A stretch of 64,000 nt of DNA. Origin: MED-G105 sp965263305. Lineage in GTDB: Bacteria; Pseudomonadota; Alphaproteobacteria; Caulobacterales; Parvularculaceae. Below, one piece after another: positions 9,390-17,397 of the stretch. The translations under genes were made by a program, and so were the position numbers. The notes beneath the pieces were generated by a model. It saw only the letters and a list, made by a program, of their open reading frames with translations. It did not search any database and had not been told where the DNA came from. Within the stretch, counting starts at the first letter, position 1, and the number at the start of each line of letters is the position of its first letter. The stretch is from NCBI GenBank assembly GCA_965263305.1, contig OZ253666.1, positions 2,294,001-2,358,000 on the forward strand. Reading direction: 5' to 3'.

Positions 9390-9788
9390 TTATGGCGCGC
9401 CCTGTTCGGCGAATCCGATGACATTGCCAGCCGGATCCCGAACATAAATCTCACGGGCGCCATAGGGCGTTACATGCTCCGGTTTTACAATTTCCGCATT
9501 TTCAATCGCGGCAAGGATTGAATCAAGGCTATTTGTTTCTAGGTAGAGGATTGATCTTTGTACGCCATCGATAACCGCCGATGATTGGGCTTTTGCGCTT
9601 TTTACGCTTTGGTACATGAGTTCTATCTGATCGTTCGAAACGGTCGCGAAAGCGACTTCACCAGCTCTACTATCGTCGCTCTCATCCGGTAGAACGACGG
9701 TGGGTGTCAGCCCAAGCTTGGTCCAAAATTCGACGCACGCCTGAACGTTTTCGGCCATTAACACGGGCGTTACTTTTTCGATCGTCAT
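9390..9788 (-). CDS. VOC (glyoxalase/bleomycin-resistance) family protein
   Basis: A 132-residue vicinal-oxygen-chelate protein with two beta-alpha-beta-beta-beta modules: VTPVLMAENVQACVEFWTKL at the start and YVRDPAGNVIGFAEQ at the end (DPxGN..E metal/substrate motif). The specific reaction is not recognisable. The ATG at 9788 has an AGGG element about 10 bases upstream and opens where the family normally begins. The frame stays open to 9968; a TTG at 9902 with GGAG six bases away would add a convincing signal peptide ending ARA-D, so a periplasmic form cannot be excluded. It is divergent from a PadR regulator that may control it. Confidence 0.82.
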   Translation of the reverse strand: MTIEKVTPVLMAENVQACVEFWTKLGLTPTVVLPDESDDSRAGEVAFATVSNDQIELMYQSVKSAKAQSSAVIDGVQRSILYLETNSLDSILAAIENAEIVKPEHVTPYGAREIYVRDPAGNVIGFAEQGAP

Positions 9789-9967
9789 TATGGTTGTACC
9801 CTTTTCCACTGTTTGGGAATCAGCCCTTGCAACAAAAAAAATTGGTGAAAGACAAACCATCAGTATACAACTGGATATGATTCTTAAGAATGATCGGCTC
9901 AATTTTTTCTCCAGGTTTGTGGCCGCTACTGATAGCGTTTGCGCGACACGGACCCCCAACGTAAGCA

Positions 9968-9990
9968 TTCTAGTCTAATTAATACTAGAA
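9968..9990. promoter_or_regulatory. Inverted repeat, candidate PadR operator
   Basis: The arms TTCTAGT (9968-9974) and ACTAGAA (9984-9990) are perfect complements around a 9-base AT-rich spacer. The dyad sits 63 bases upstream of the PadR gene, in the divergent gap with the VOC gene. A further half-site TTCTAG occurs at 10026-10031. Assignment to PadR is inference from position. Confidence 0.45.
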
Positions 9991-10053
9991 AACAACAACT
10001 ACTCGCGTATTTCGCGAATTCTATCTTCTAGGTAATCGAGAAAATTATCCAAA

Positions 10054-10608
10054 ATGCGACTAACGACTGCTGATCTTGTTGTGCTAGCTGTCCTGCTGAG
10101 GGAAGGTGCAATGCATGGTTATGAGCTGAATAAGCTGCTTGAGGCGCGTGATGTCGCGGATTGGGCGGCGGTGTCCCGGCCCCAAGTTTACTATTCTTTA
10201 CGAAAATTGGCCGACGGCGGTCACCTGCGGTCGGTCGAAAGCGCCGAAACAGCTCTTGGGCCGGAGCGTGTTGTATACAAGCCGACCGTTAAAGCGGCAA
10301 AATCCCTGAAAAAAGCACTAGCGGAACCCGAGTGGATGGAACAAAGACCACCGTCGCCATTTGTCACGTGGGTTTCCCTTGCGTTGCTCGCGCCGGCTGA
10401 AACGGTCACCCAGCAACTCGACCGGCGGATGCGGTTTCTCGAAAAAGAGATAGACCGCGAAGAGGAAACGCTTCGAGCATTGCTTAGTGAGGATGGGCGT
10501 GATGCGGCGGTGGCGCGAGCTCTGATAGAGTTTGCAATCGTTCAGTTTCGGGCGGAAGCTGCGACGATTAACGCGCTGCGCGAAGCATTCGCCCAAAGTC
10601 GTTGCTAA
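10054..10608 (+). CDS. PadR family transcriptional regulator
   Basis: A 184-residue regulator with an N-terminal winged helix typical of PadR: LVVLAVLLREGAMHGYELNKLLEAR (helix 1 to recognition region), SRPQVYYSLRKLADGGHLRS and the wing ERVVYKPT. The C-terminal half is helical (residues about 110-180), as in PadR-s2/AphA-like members, and mediates dimerisation. It faces the VOC gene across a gap that contains a perfect dyad, so autoregulation and control of that gene are plausible. The ligand is unknown. Confidence 0.88.
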   Translation: MRLTTADLVVLAVLLREGAMHGYELNKLLEARDVADWAAVSRPQVYYSLRKLADGGHLRSVESAETALGPERVVYKPTVKAAKSLKKALAEPEWMEQRPPSPFVTWVSLALLAPAETVTQQLDRRMRFLEKEIDREEETLRALLSEDGRDAAVARALIEFAIVQFRAEAATINALREAFAQSRC

Positions 10609-10742
10609 TCTGTCAGGCTCGCAAACGTGGGCAAAGTCAATTCTAGGCGCTACAATAAACCGACGATGGATTTCCCGGGTATTCGTGCCATCCATTTTTG
10701 CGGTTTTCTCGTAAGAACTGAATGTAAGAATGGAGGCCGGCC

Positions 10743-11432
10743 ATGATTGTCCTACACCATCTTGAAAACTCCCGTTCGCAGCGCGTTTTGTGGCTTCTGG
10801 AGGAACTCGGCATCGCGTACGAGGTCAAAACTTATCATCGCGATAAGGAAACCAGTCTCGCGCCTAAAACGTTGAAGGACGTCCATCCGCTCGGCAAATC
10901 TCCAGTCATTGAGCATGACGGGGTCGTTGTGGCGGAAACGGCGGCGATTGTAGAATACCTCATTGACCTTCAACTCAAAGGAAATGCGGGCCAACAAGTC
11001 CCAGCATGGCGACCAGCGCAAGGCACGCCCGCCTATCGCGATTATCTCTATTGGCTGCATTTCGCCGAGGGTTCGATGATGCCGCAATTGCTCCTGATGC
11101 TGTTTTTTACCCGCATCAAAGAAGCAAAAATGCCGTTTTTCGCCAAACCGATCGCCCGGAAAATCGCCAGTCAAGTCATCGATGGGTATGTTGCGCCAAA
11201 TCTGGACACACAATTCGCCTTCGTCGAACAGCATCTTCAGCGCCATGAGTGGTTCGCTGGAAGCACAATCTCCGGCGCCGATGCGATGATGATCTTCCCA
11301 TTGGAAGCGGCGGTGCAGCGCGCAGCGCTTGGCGAAACCCATCCGGCCTGCCGCGCCTATGTCAAAAAGGTCCATGCCAGACCGAGTTATCAAAAGGCGT
11401 TGGAAATTGGCGGACCTTACGACTACGCCTAG
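10743..11432 (+). CDS. Glutathione S-transferase family protein
   Basis: A 229-residue cytoplasmic GST. The N-terminal thioredoxin fold starts MIVLHHLENSRSQRVLWLLE, where the Ser after Asn is the likely catalytic residue. HPLGKSPVIEHDG carries the cis-Pro, and ETAAIVEYL holds the gamma-glutamyl-binding Glu. The all-alpha C-terminal domain follows from about residue 95, with SGADAMMIFPL as the folding motif. A good GGAGG element precedes the ATG. It is monocistronic, ending in a clear terminator. The substrate is not deducible. Confidence 0.93.
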   Translation: MIVLHHLENSRSQRVLWLLEELGIAYEVKTYHRDKETSLAPKTLKDVHPLGKSPVIEHDGVVVAETAAIVEYLIDLQLKGNAGQQVPAWRPAQGTPAYRDYLYWLHFAEGSMMPQLLLMLFFTRIKEAKMPFFAKPIARKIASQVIDGYVAPNLDTQFAFVEQHLQRHEWFAGSTISGADAMMIFPLEAAVQRAALGETHPACRAYVKKVHARPSYQKALEIGGPYDYA

Positions 11433-11474
11433 GGTCTGTTCTCTTCCTCGCTCGACCTCTTTGTGACCAATGAG

Positions 11475-11506
11475 AAAAGCCGTTCAGTATTCTGAACGGC
11501 TTTTTT
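11475..11506. terminator. Bidirectional intrinsic terminator
   Basis: Stem GCCGTTCAG / CTGAACGGC (11479-11487 and 11492-11500) with a TATT loop, AAAA on the left flank and six T on the right. It separates the convergent GST gene and TPR lipoprotein gene. Confidence 0.9.
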
Positions 11507-11532
11507 CTAGTTTGTTAAAACGTGTATAGCGA

Positions 11533-12825
11533 TTAATTTTTCAACGGTGCGCCTTCTGCGGTCGATGGTTCGGGGTCTTCCGCAATCGCGTCAGCCAGAA
11601 TATCTTCGATGCTCTGTTCACCGCTGGTTGTGGCCGGCGCTGACGTTGCTGTTGGCGATGTCACGCCAACGCTCTGCGCCGTATCTTTTAGGGTGGGAGC
11701 GCTTGCAGGATCGGGCGCCGCTAAGATTTCAGGCGCGTCAACCGGGGCGAGGGCGCTTTCAATCGGCGCTGGCTCGGTTGGGGCTGATTGAGGCGCAATT
11801 TCAAGCGTCGCCTGTGTTTCCGATTGGGGCTCTGGCTGCGTTTCGGGTTGCGCTTCTGGCTGTTGGGCGATCGTCGCCTGCAGGTCGGTGGGCGCGCCCA
11901 GGTTGCTTGATGCGGCAGGGGCGGGCGGCGCCGCGCTAAAGTCCTCGAACTCAGGGGTGTCGACGGCATTGGCCGCGTAGTCCTGCCAATAGGCTGGTTG
12001 CGCAACGAGGCTACGCAAGTAGTCGACATTTTGGTCTGCGATTTGCGGCGGCAGATCGGAACGCGCTAAACGCTCCGCCTCCAGAAGGTCGCCTTTGATG
12101 GCCAGGGCGAGAGCGAGATTCTGGCGAACCCGTGCATCAGCGCCAGGGGAGGCGACGGCGGCGCGCAGAACCGTGACGGATTCTAGTAAATCGCCGGACA
12201 TCGCCAAGGACAGACCTTTATTGTTTAGGATGTGGGCTGAATTTGGTTGTTCGGACAACGCAATTTCGTATTGCGTTCGGGCGAGCCCGTGTTCGCCAAT
12301 CTGATCCAAAGCAACGCCGTAAGCCGACAAGGTGCGCCAATCGCGCGGCTGAGCCTCAACGGCTTGCTCCAAGAAGCGGACGGCCTCAAAAGCGCGCCCG
12401 GCTTCAATCAGGGTTTTGCCCATCTCCAGCGCGACAGGGGCTTGATCGCCATGGCGGGCAGAGACGGATGTCATGACGTTCACGGCTTGCTCTAGGGAGC
12501 CGATTTTACGAAGCGCGGCGGAGTATTTGACGCCTGCTTGCCAATCGCCAGGGTTTTGATCGTAGCGCACGCTCCAATAGGCGGCGGCGGCGACAGGATC
12601 GAGCAGGCCATCTTCGGCGGTCGGGTTAGCGTAAGCCCCGATAGCCCCGCGATAGTCGGCGTCTTCTCCGGCGAGACCGAGATCGCCGCCACTAGATGCA
12701 CAGCCCGCGAGAAACGCCAAGGCGCTGATCGCCGTGACTGTTTTTAAACGACTGGAAATTTTATTCGCCGCCATTGATGAGCGGTGATCAAAGGAAAAAG
12801 TCTTATTTTTGCGTTGCATGACCAT
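11533..12825 (-). CDS. TPR-repeat lipoprotein, TadD-like
   Basis: About 430 residues. A lipoprotein signal ends in the lipobox LAGC (SALAFLAGCASS), followed by roughly four to five tetratricopeptide repeats (for example ALEMGKTLIEAGRAFEAVRFL, LSAYGVALDQIGEHGLARTQ, HILNNKGLSLAMSGDLLESV). A long Pro/Gln/Glu/Ala-rich tail of about 150 residues follows, probably disordered. The order signal-TPR resembles TadD of Flp/Tad pili, but no other tad gene is in the window, so the role is open. The start is uncertain: 12825 has a GAGGCG element, 12774 gives a more canonical short signal peptide, and the frame is open to 12882. Confidence 0.78.
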   Translation of the reverse strand: MVMQRKNKTFSFDHRSSMAANKISSRLKTVTAISALAFLAGCASSGGDLGLAGEDADYRGAIGAYANPTAEDGLLDPVAAAAYWSVRYDQNPGDWQAGVKYSAALRKIGSLEQAVNVMTSVSARHGDQAPVALEMGKTLIEAGRAFEAVRFLEQAVEAQPRDWRTLSAYGVALDQIGEHGLARTQYEIALSEQPNSAHILNNKGLSLAMSGDLLESVTVLRAAVASPGADARVRQNLALALAIKGDLLEAERLARSDLPPQIADQNVDYLRSLVAQPAYWQDYAANAVDTPEFEDFSAAPPAPAASSNLGAPTDLQATIAQQPEAQPETQPEPQSETQATLEIAPQSAPTEPAPIESALAPVDAPEILAAPDPASAPTLKDTAQSVGVTSPTATSAPATTSGEQSIEDILADAIAEDPEPSTAEGAPLKN

Positions 12826-13013
12826 GAACAGCGCCTCACTGATGTCCCTTAATGGGACTTGCTCCCAAATCGGCTGATCCAAAACAGATCAGTCCGTTGT
12901 TTCGGGCTGCACTGTCGCGCAATCTGTTCAATAAAGGTTTAACCCTGCGCAGGATGTGATTCAGCCCCTGTGTGGTGACGCCCGTGAGTGACGAAGAATT
13001 TGAGGAGACAAGC

Positions 13014-14390
13014 ATGAACCCAGAGTTGATCAGCGCCGAGCAAGCGCCCGCGACGCCGATTTTTAAGGTGCGGTCGACTGCGGCGGAGGATGATTTAAAA
13101 ACAGCGCCTTCCGACCTTACTGAGTTGGCAACGCTCAATGGGTTTACGGGAAAATCGGGAGAGATCCTTCGACATCAGGAAGCGGTCCTCCTAGGCGTCG
13201 GCGATGGGAGCGATCCATTCGTCGCCGCTGTGGCGGCGTCACAGCTATCCTCGGGGGACTATTCATTCGCTGATACGCCAGCGAACGGGCAAGACGGCTT
13301 AGCGGCGGACCTCTTAGGCTGGCTCCTCGGGGGGTATCGGTTTGACCGGTATCGCAGTGAAACCAAGAAAGAGGAAAAACCCGCCGCAGCGCGTCTCCTA
13401 GCGCCCAAGGGCGCCGATATCGAAGGCGCGCGCCGCGCCGCCCTTGCAACCGCTTTGGCGCGGGATCTCATTTCAACGCCCGCAGAGGATATGAGCCCCG
13501 TTCATCTGGAAGCCGAAGCGCGGCGCGTGGCAGAGGCCCATGGCGCCGACATCGCGGTGATTGAAGGTGATGCGCTCCTTGCCCAGAACTTCCCAATGAT
13601 TCACGCCGTGGGCCGAGCGGCGTCAGCGGCGCCCCGCCTCATTGATATCCGATGGGGTGAGCCAAATGCGCGCAAAGTTACGCTGGTCGGTAAGGGCGTG
13701 ACATTTGATACCGGCGGGCTCAATTTGAAATCCGGCGCCGGCATGGGCTTAATGAAAAAAGATATGGGTGGCGCGGCCAATACGTTAGCCTTGGCGCAGA
13801 TGATCATGACCGCTGGTTTACCGTTGAGGTTGCGTGTTTTGATCCCGGCGGTTGAAAATTCTATTTCAGGGTCAAGCTTCCGACCGAGTGACATTCTCCG
13901 GAGTCGGAAAGGATTAACGGTGGAAATCGGTAATACCGATGCGGAGGGGCGCCTCGTTCTTGCCGACGCTCTTGATTATGCCGCTGAGGAAAACCCGGAT
14001 GTGACGATTTCGCTAGCGACCCTGACGGGGGCGGCGCGCGTCGCCCTTGGTCCCGATCTGCCGCCATTTTACTGTGATGACGACGCCTTCGCCATGTCCG
14101 TCGCTACGTCCGCGGACCAAGTTCATGATCCTCTATGGCGCATGCCCCTTTGGGCGCCCTATGCGAAGAATTTATCTTCGCGGGTCGCGGATTTAAATAA
14201 CATCACCAACGATAGTTTTGCCGGATCGGTCACAGCCGCGCTCTTTTTGAAGCGCTTTGCGCCGACGACAGGGGTCTGGGCGCATCTCGATATTTATGGT
14301 TGGCGCCCGAAGGCGGCGCCAGGGCGGCCCATTGGCGGTGAAGCCCAAACGATCCGCGCCCTGTTTGATACTCTTAAAAAAGAGAAATGA
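13014..14390 (+). CDS. M17 leucyl aminopeptidase family protein
   Basis: A 458-residue cytosolic aminopeptidase of family M17. The C-terminal catalytic domain shows VGKGVTFDTGGLNLK (metal-binding Lys and Asp), MKKDMGGAAN (Asp) and the family signature NTDAEGRLVLADAL (Asp, Glu). The N-terminal domain is divergent, as is usual for PepA-like paralogues that remove N-terminal residues from peptides. The ATG at 13014 is chosen over an earlier one at 12972 because GAGGAG lies directly before it. It is divergent from the TPR lipoprotein gene, with about 190 bases between. Confidence 0.92.
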   Translation: MNPELISAEQAPATPIFKVRSTAAEDDLKTAPSDLTELATLNGFTGKSGEILRHQEAVLLGVGDGSDPFVAAVAASQLSSGDYSFADTPANGQDGLAADLLGWLLGGYRFDRYRSETKKEEKPAAARLLAPKGADIEGARRAALATALARDLISTPAEDMSPVHLEAEARRVAEAHGADIAVIEGDALLAQNFPMIHAVGRAASAAPRLIDIRWGEPNARKVTLVGKGVTFDTGGLNLKSGAGMGLMKKDMGGAANTLALAQMIMTAGLPLRLRVLIPAVENSISGSSFRPSDILRSRKGLTVEIGNTDAEGRLVLADALDYAAEENPDVTISLATLTGAARVALGPDLPPFYCDDDAFAMSVATSADQVHDPLWRMPLWAPYAKNLSSRVADLNNITNDSFAGSVTAALFLKRFAPTTGVWAHLDIYGWRPKAAPGRPIGGEAQTIRALFDTLKKEK

Positions 14391-14496
14391 CGACGCCCTT
14401 CTTTTTTTTAAGAAATGTTGCAGGGCGAACGCTTGATGTTGTTGCGCTAGGCAAAGATGGAAAACAACGCATCTTGGGTTAGCGATGATCCCTCGT

Positions 14497-15093
14497 TTAG
14501 ATTGCCTTGGTTTTTTCCCGCGTGAGGAAATTAACGGCGCAAAGCGTCATTACAAACAGAATTGCAGACAAACAGAACGCGAAAGCGATGCTTTTTGCCA
14601 GAGCCGTCGGGAGGAACGCCCATGCCGCGGCAGCGGCCAATCCGGCCATGAAAAATGATCCGCCCACGTAACGCCGTGTCGTTTGGGCCCGGCGGCGGCT
14701 TTGCGGTGTTTTGGCGAGAGGGCCTAAAACCTTTGGCGTTAGGTCCCCAACCATCGCCAATAAAATACCGCCCGCGATGCCCCAAACACGTTGCGTGATG
14801 TCGCCGTTGACCAAATCAACTGAGATCAAAATTTTGAGGGCCATCGCGCCGACGATAAGACCGCCAGCCGAAAGGATCGCGCCGACATAAAAAAACCGCT
14901 CATCTCGTCTGTAGGTCGCGATCGGCTTTTTCCGCTCCATATATTTAACGACGACGCAAACAAAAGCCATGAACCCAACGCCCGCAAACATTCCCACCGA
15001 ACCGGGGTCGGTTGTAAGAAAGCGAGCCAGGCCAAGGCAGAGTGATACCAGTGTTAATGTGACCGTTAAGGCGAATAGCGCGCGGTGTGTCAT
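14497..15093 (-). CDS. Multi-TM protein resembling SdpI immunity family
   Basis: A 198-residue integral membrane protein with about six TM helices (near residues 5-25, 33-52, 70-90, 103-120, 145-165 and 170-190). The loop GDLTPKVLGPLAKTPQS followed by RRYVGGSFFMAGLAA resembles the conserved GN.LPK...RR..G..F...GL pattern of the SdpI/YhfL family. SdpI of Bacillus gives immunity to the toxin SdpC and sequesters its repressor SdpR. The gene just upstream, with a 60-bp gap, is an SdpR-like ArsR repressor, which strengthens the assignment. No toxin gene is nearby. The family call is moderately sure; an immunity role here is inference. Confidence 0.62.
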   Translation of the reverse strand: MTHRALFALTVTLTLVSLCLGLARFLTTDPGSVGMFAGVGFMAFVCVVVKYMERKKPIATYRRDERFFYVGAILSAGGLIVGAMALKILISVDLVNGDITQRVWGIAGGILLAMVGDLTPKVLGPLAKTPQSRRRAQTTRRYVGGSFFMAGLAAAAAWAFLPTALAKSIAFAFCLSAILFVMTLCAVNFLTREKTKAI

Positions 15094-15153
15094 GGGGGTA
15101 TCCGTTCCAGTAGTCGTTCAATCGGTATTCGTAACGCTCATGATCCACTTTTT

Positions 15154-15480
15154 TCAGATGTCATGCTGGCGGAGGCGTCCGTTGACGGAAGGTGTTTTTT
15201 GGTCGTTTTCGCTCGCTTGCATGTTAACGCCGAAAGATTTCGCGAGACCGAGCAGCGTTTCTTCGAGCACCGACATTTTAAGCCGGTAGATGATTTGCTT
15301 GCCCGTTTTCTCCCCTTCGATAAGGCCCGCCTCTTTTAACACAGCGTAATGGGCGGACATTGTCGGTTTTGAAAACGTAAAATGATCAGCGAGGTCGCCG
15401 GCGCTCATTGGGCTGGCGCGCAATAGTTCCAAAACGCGTTGTCGCGTTGGGTCGGCGAGGGCTTTAAGGACTTTGCTCAT
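15154..15480 (-). CDS. ArsR-family autorepressor, SdpR type
   Basis: A 108-residue winged-helix protein. LKALADPTRQRVLELLRASP and the recognition-helix region AGDLADHFTFSKPTMSAHYA, then GLIEGEKTGKQIIYRLK, match the SdpR subgroup of ArsR repressors (SdpR: DPTRR..L.LL, SKP..S.H...L). It lacks the CVC metal-binding motif, so metal sensing is unlikely. A TTGACA element and a GTTATT/AATAAC dyad lie within 36 bases upstream of its start, consistent with autoregulation. It is co-directional with the SdpI-like membrane gene. Confidence 0.88.
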   Translation of the reverse strand: MSKVLKALADPTRQRVLELLRASPMSAGDLADHFTFSKPTMSAHYAVLKEAGLIEGEKTGKQIIYRLKMSVLEETLLGLAKSFGVNMQASENDQKTPSVNGRLRQHDI

Positions 15481-15485
15481 GTTTC

Positions 15486-15516
15486 GTTATTAAGCTAAAT
15501 AACAAATTGTTGTCAA
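15486..15516 (-). promoter_or_regulatory. Promoter and operator of the SdpR/SdpI-like pair
   Basis: On the minus strand TTGACA (15516-15511) is followed 17-18 bases later by an AT-rich -10-like TTAATA/TAATAA. The dyad GTTATT-N6-AATAAC (15486-15503) covers that -10 region and ends six bases before the regulator's start codon, giving a very short leader. A repressor bound here would block transcription. Confidence 0.55.
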
Positions 15517-15646
15517 TATTATTTTTAGGAAGACCCGCTTATGTAAAAAAGACGGTACAAAAATTGACATATGTCAGATTTTGGCCGTTGAGACTTGCGT
15601 CATATTGCGCTGAGGGAAGATTTGTAACGATAGTGCTTGCTCTTCT

Positions 15647-15671
15647 TTTGCAATCAGATGCAAACTATAAA
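15647..15671 (+). promoter_or_regulatory. Dyad plus TATAAA, candidate MarR operator/promoter
   Basis: TTTGCA-N6-TGCAAA (15647-15664) is a perfect interrupted palindrome resembling TTGC...GCAA sites used by MarR-type regulators. A -10-like TATAAA follows at 15666-15671. It lies about 190 bases upstream of the MarR gene. No strong -35 is visible, so it may depend on an activator or be fortuitous. Confidence 0.4.
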
Positions 15672-15860
15672 GGTGAGGCCTTCAGCGGGGAGCCAGGCCT
15701 AACGCTGTGATCCGAGTCGATGGAGAGGGATATCCATCGTTGGTCATAAGTGTTGGATGGTGGCGCCGATAACAAGGCCGAGAGCGCTTCACATCTTGTT
15801 TGAATAGCGGCCATATGGGAAGCGTGCGGGTCTCGCGCGCTACGAGCTTGAGAGCATGAT

Positions 15861-16217
15861 ATGACGAACACGACGGTTCTCTCCACCTGGCGTGACGTAA
15901 TGGCGGATGCAGTGCGGGACGAAAGTCCTGACCTATCGATGCGCCAATGGGCGATTTTGTTGACGGTTTATCTTCAACCGGGTCCCCACACCGTTCGGGC
16001 GCTATCGCGCGAACTAAACGTTCCGAAGCCAGCGATTTCGCGCGCCCTCGATGCCTTATCCATTCTTGGATTGGTGCGGCGTGCGCGAGACGCTGATGAT
16101 CGACGAATTGTCCTTGTGCAGAAGACTCCAGAGGGGGCAATTTTTGTTGATAAATTTGCTCAACTTGTGCAGGAGCGCTCCTACGGACCAGTTATCGGTG
16201 AAGCGCGCTACGCATAA
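15861..16217 (+). CDS. MarR family transcriptional regulator
   Basis: A 118-residue, rather short MarR-type protein. The winged helix is clear: MRQWAILLTVYLQPGPHTVR, then ALSRELNVPKPAISRALDAL (recognition helix) and GLVRRARDADDRRIVLVQKT (wing with the DxRR motif). The flanking dimerisation helices are short. It is encoded divergently from the ArsR/SdpI-like pair, and no obvious target gene lies downstream since the next gene is convergent. The start is the first ATG of the frame. Confidence 0.85.
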   Translation: MTNTTVLSTWRDVMADAVRDESPDLSMRQWAILLTVYLQPGPHTVRALSRELNVPKPAISRALDALSILGLVRRARDADDRRIVLVQKTPEGAIFVDKFAQLVQERSYGPVIGEARYA

Positions 16218-16272
16218 GGCGTTGTGAGCGTTTACCCTTCTATACGTGTAGATGTTCGCCCGTGATCACGCG

Positions 16273-17310
16273 CTAAGCATGATTAAATCGAGCGACCACT
16301 ATTCCGTAAAGCCGCGCTTCGCCATTTTTGATGGTAATCGTCGTGCGAACCTTGCCGCCGCCGGCGAGGGAGGCAACCGACAAGGCGGCGTTCAGAGCGT
16401 CCGCCTGCACAGATGTCAAAAGACCCGCCGCTTTTACCTCGGTCACTAACGCCGTGGGATTGATGATCTCGATATCGATATCGCCTGTGGGGCGCCCTTT
16501 TGCGTCCGGTACAAGCTCTCCCGTTAGGGAAAGCTCACCGTCGTCGGTGCGCATGGCGAAACCGGTGATTGTCAGTTTTCCCCCGTGGGCGCCTGCATCG
16601 ATGGAAACCACCGCCTCAACACGATCGATGGTGATGGGTTGCCCCGGCGTCATCTCATCTCGCGCCGCGCTAGCCTCATGTTGAGCGGTAAGGTCAGCGC
16701 CTTCAGGTGGTAAAGACAACTGAGCGCCCGTCGCGATCAGGCTTATGTCGATCTGCGCCGGGTTCCCATAGGCAGGCCGCGCTTTGATGAGAACGTCGTC
16801 CATCGTCATCAACGCTGGGGCGTCATCCCTATCCGTCGCGGGTGACAAACGTAAACTGTCGGTGTCGATATTGAGAGCCCAACTATTCGGATCACCATCG
16901 CCGCCTGACAAGCTTAACCGACCCTCTGGCGTTAACAGGGCGTATTGATGCTCGCCAAACGAAATGATCTGAGGTTCCGGCGCGGAAAAAATCACTCGGT
17001 CAAGCGCGTAAGGCAAGGCATCGACATGAACGAGGGGCGCTGTGTATCGCCATCCCGCCGGTGATACAAAATCAAAGTCTGATACCGCGCCCCTCAGAAA
17101 AAAAGGGAACCCTTTCGTCTTTACATTGCTATACTGAACATCGGCGCCGCTTCCCTCATGGGAGGCGGCGAAGTTGACGATTTGGTCTTTCATGATTGTC
17201 GCCCCCTCATTCCAAAGCGCGCGCCAGCCCAACAAAATAAGGGCGGCGACAATGAAGGGACCGTACAGGAACCATCGGGAAGCGCGGCGAGGGCGGGGGG
17301 TGTTGTTCAT
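16273..17310 (-). CDS. DUF2125 domain protein
   Basis: A 345-residue protein with one N-terminal TM anchor (RWFLYGPFIVAALILLGW, residues about 12-30) and a large beta-rich periplasmic part. It matches the alphaproteobacterial DUF2125 family: KTKGFPFFLRGAVSDFDF, an aromatic P-A-G-W-R-Y-T-A-P strand, and the closing RLYGIVVARF. The family resembles AsmA-like lipid-handling proteins in general layout, but no function is established. It lies downstream of plsC on the same strand with an 87-bp gap and could be co-transcribed with it. Confidence 0.85.
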   Translation of the reverse strand: MNNTPRPRRASRWFLYGPFIVAALILLGWRALWNEGATIMKDQIVNFAASHEGSGADVQYSNVKTKGFPFFLRGAVSDFDFVSPAGWRYTAPLVHVDALPYALDRVIFSAPEPQIISFGEHQYALLTPEGRLSLSGGDGDPNSWALNIDTDSLRLSPATDRDDAPALMTMDDVLIKARPAYGNPAQIDISLIATGAQLSLPPEGADLTAQHEASAARDEMTPGQPITIDRVEAVVSIDAGAHGGKLTITGFAMRTDDGELSLTGELVPDAKGRPTGDIDIEIINPTALVTEVKAAGLLTSVQADALNAALSVASLAGGGKVRTTITIKNGEARLYGIVVARFNHA

Positions 17311-17397
17311 CGAACGCGGCGCTTTCTTGGTTTAAGGGAATTGATCGCGATGGGGCCTTGATAAAGGGCGATATATATCAAGGGGGCGTGCGTTTTA

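Larger units (their letters stand above)
15481..15860. other. Divergent intergenic region with several dyads
   Basis: This 380-base gap between the ArsR and MarR genes holds no convincing gene. Three palindromic elements are visible: the ArsR operator-like dyad at 15486-15503, a perfect 12-base palindrome TGACATATGTCA at 15565-15576, and TTTGCA-N6-TGCAAA at 15647-15664. A 67-codon open frame from 15507 has no ribosome binding site or recognisable product. Confidence 0.5.

Noticed and set aside
15507..15710. 67-codon frame in the ArsR-MarR gap
   Set aside because: It runs through promoter-like elements and palindromes and has no ribosome binding site or recognisable sequence.
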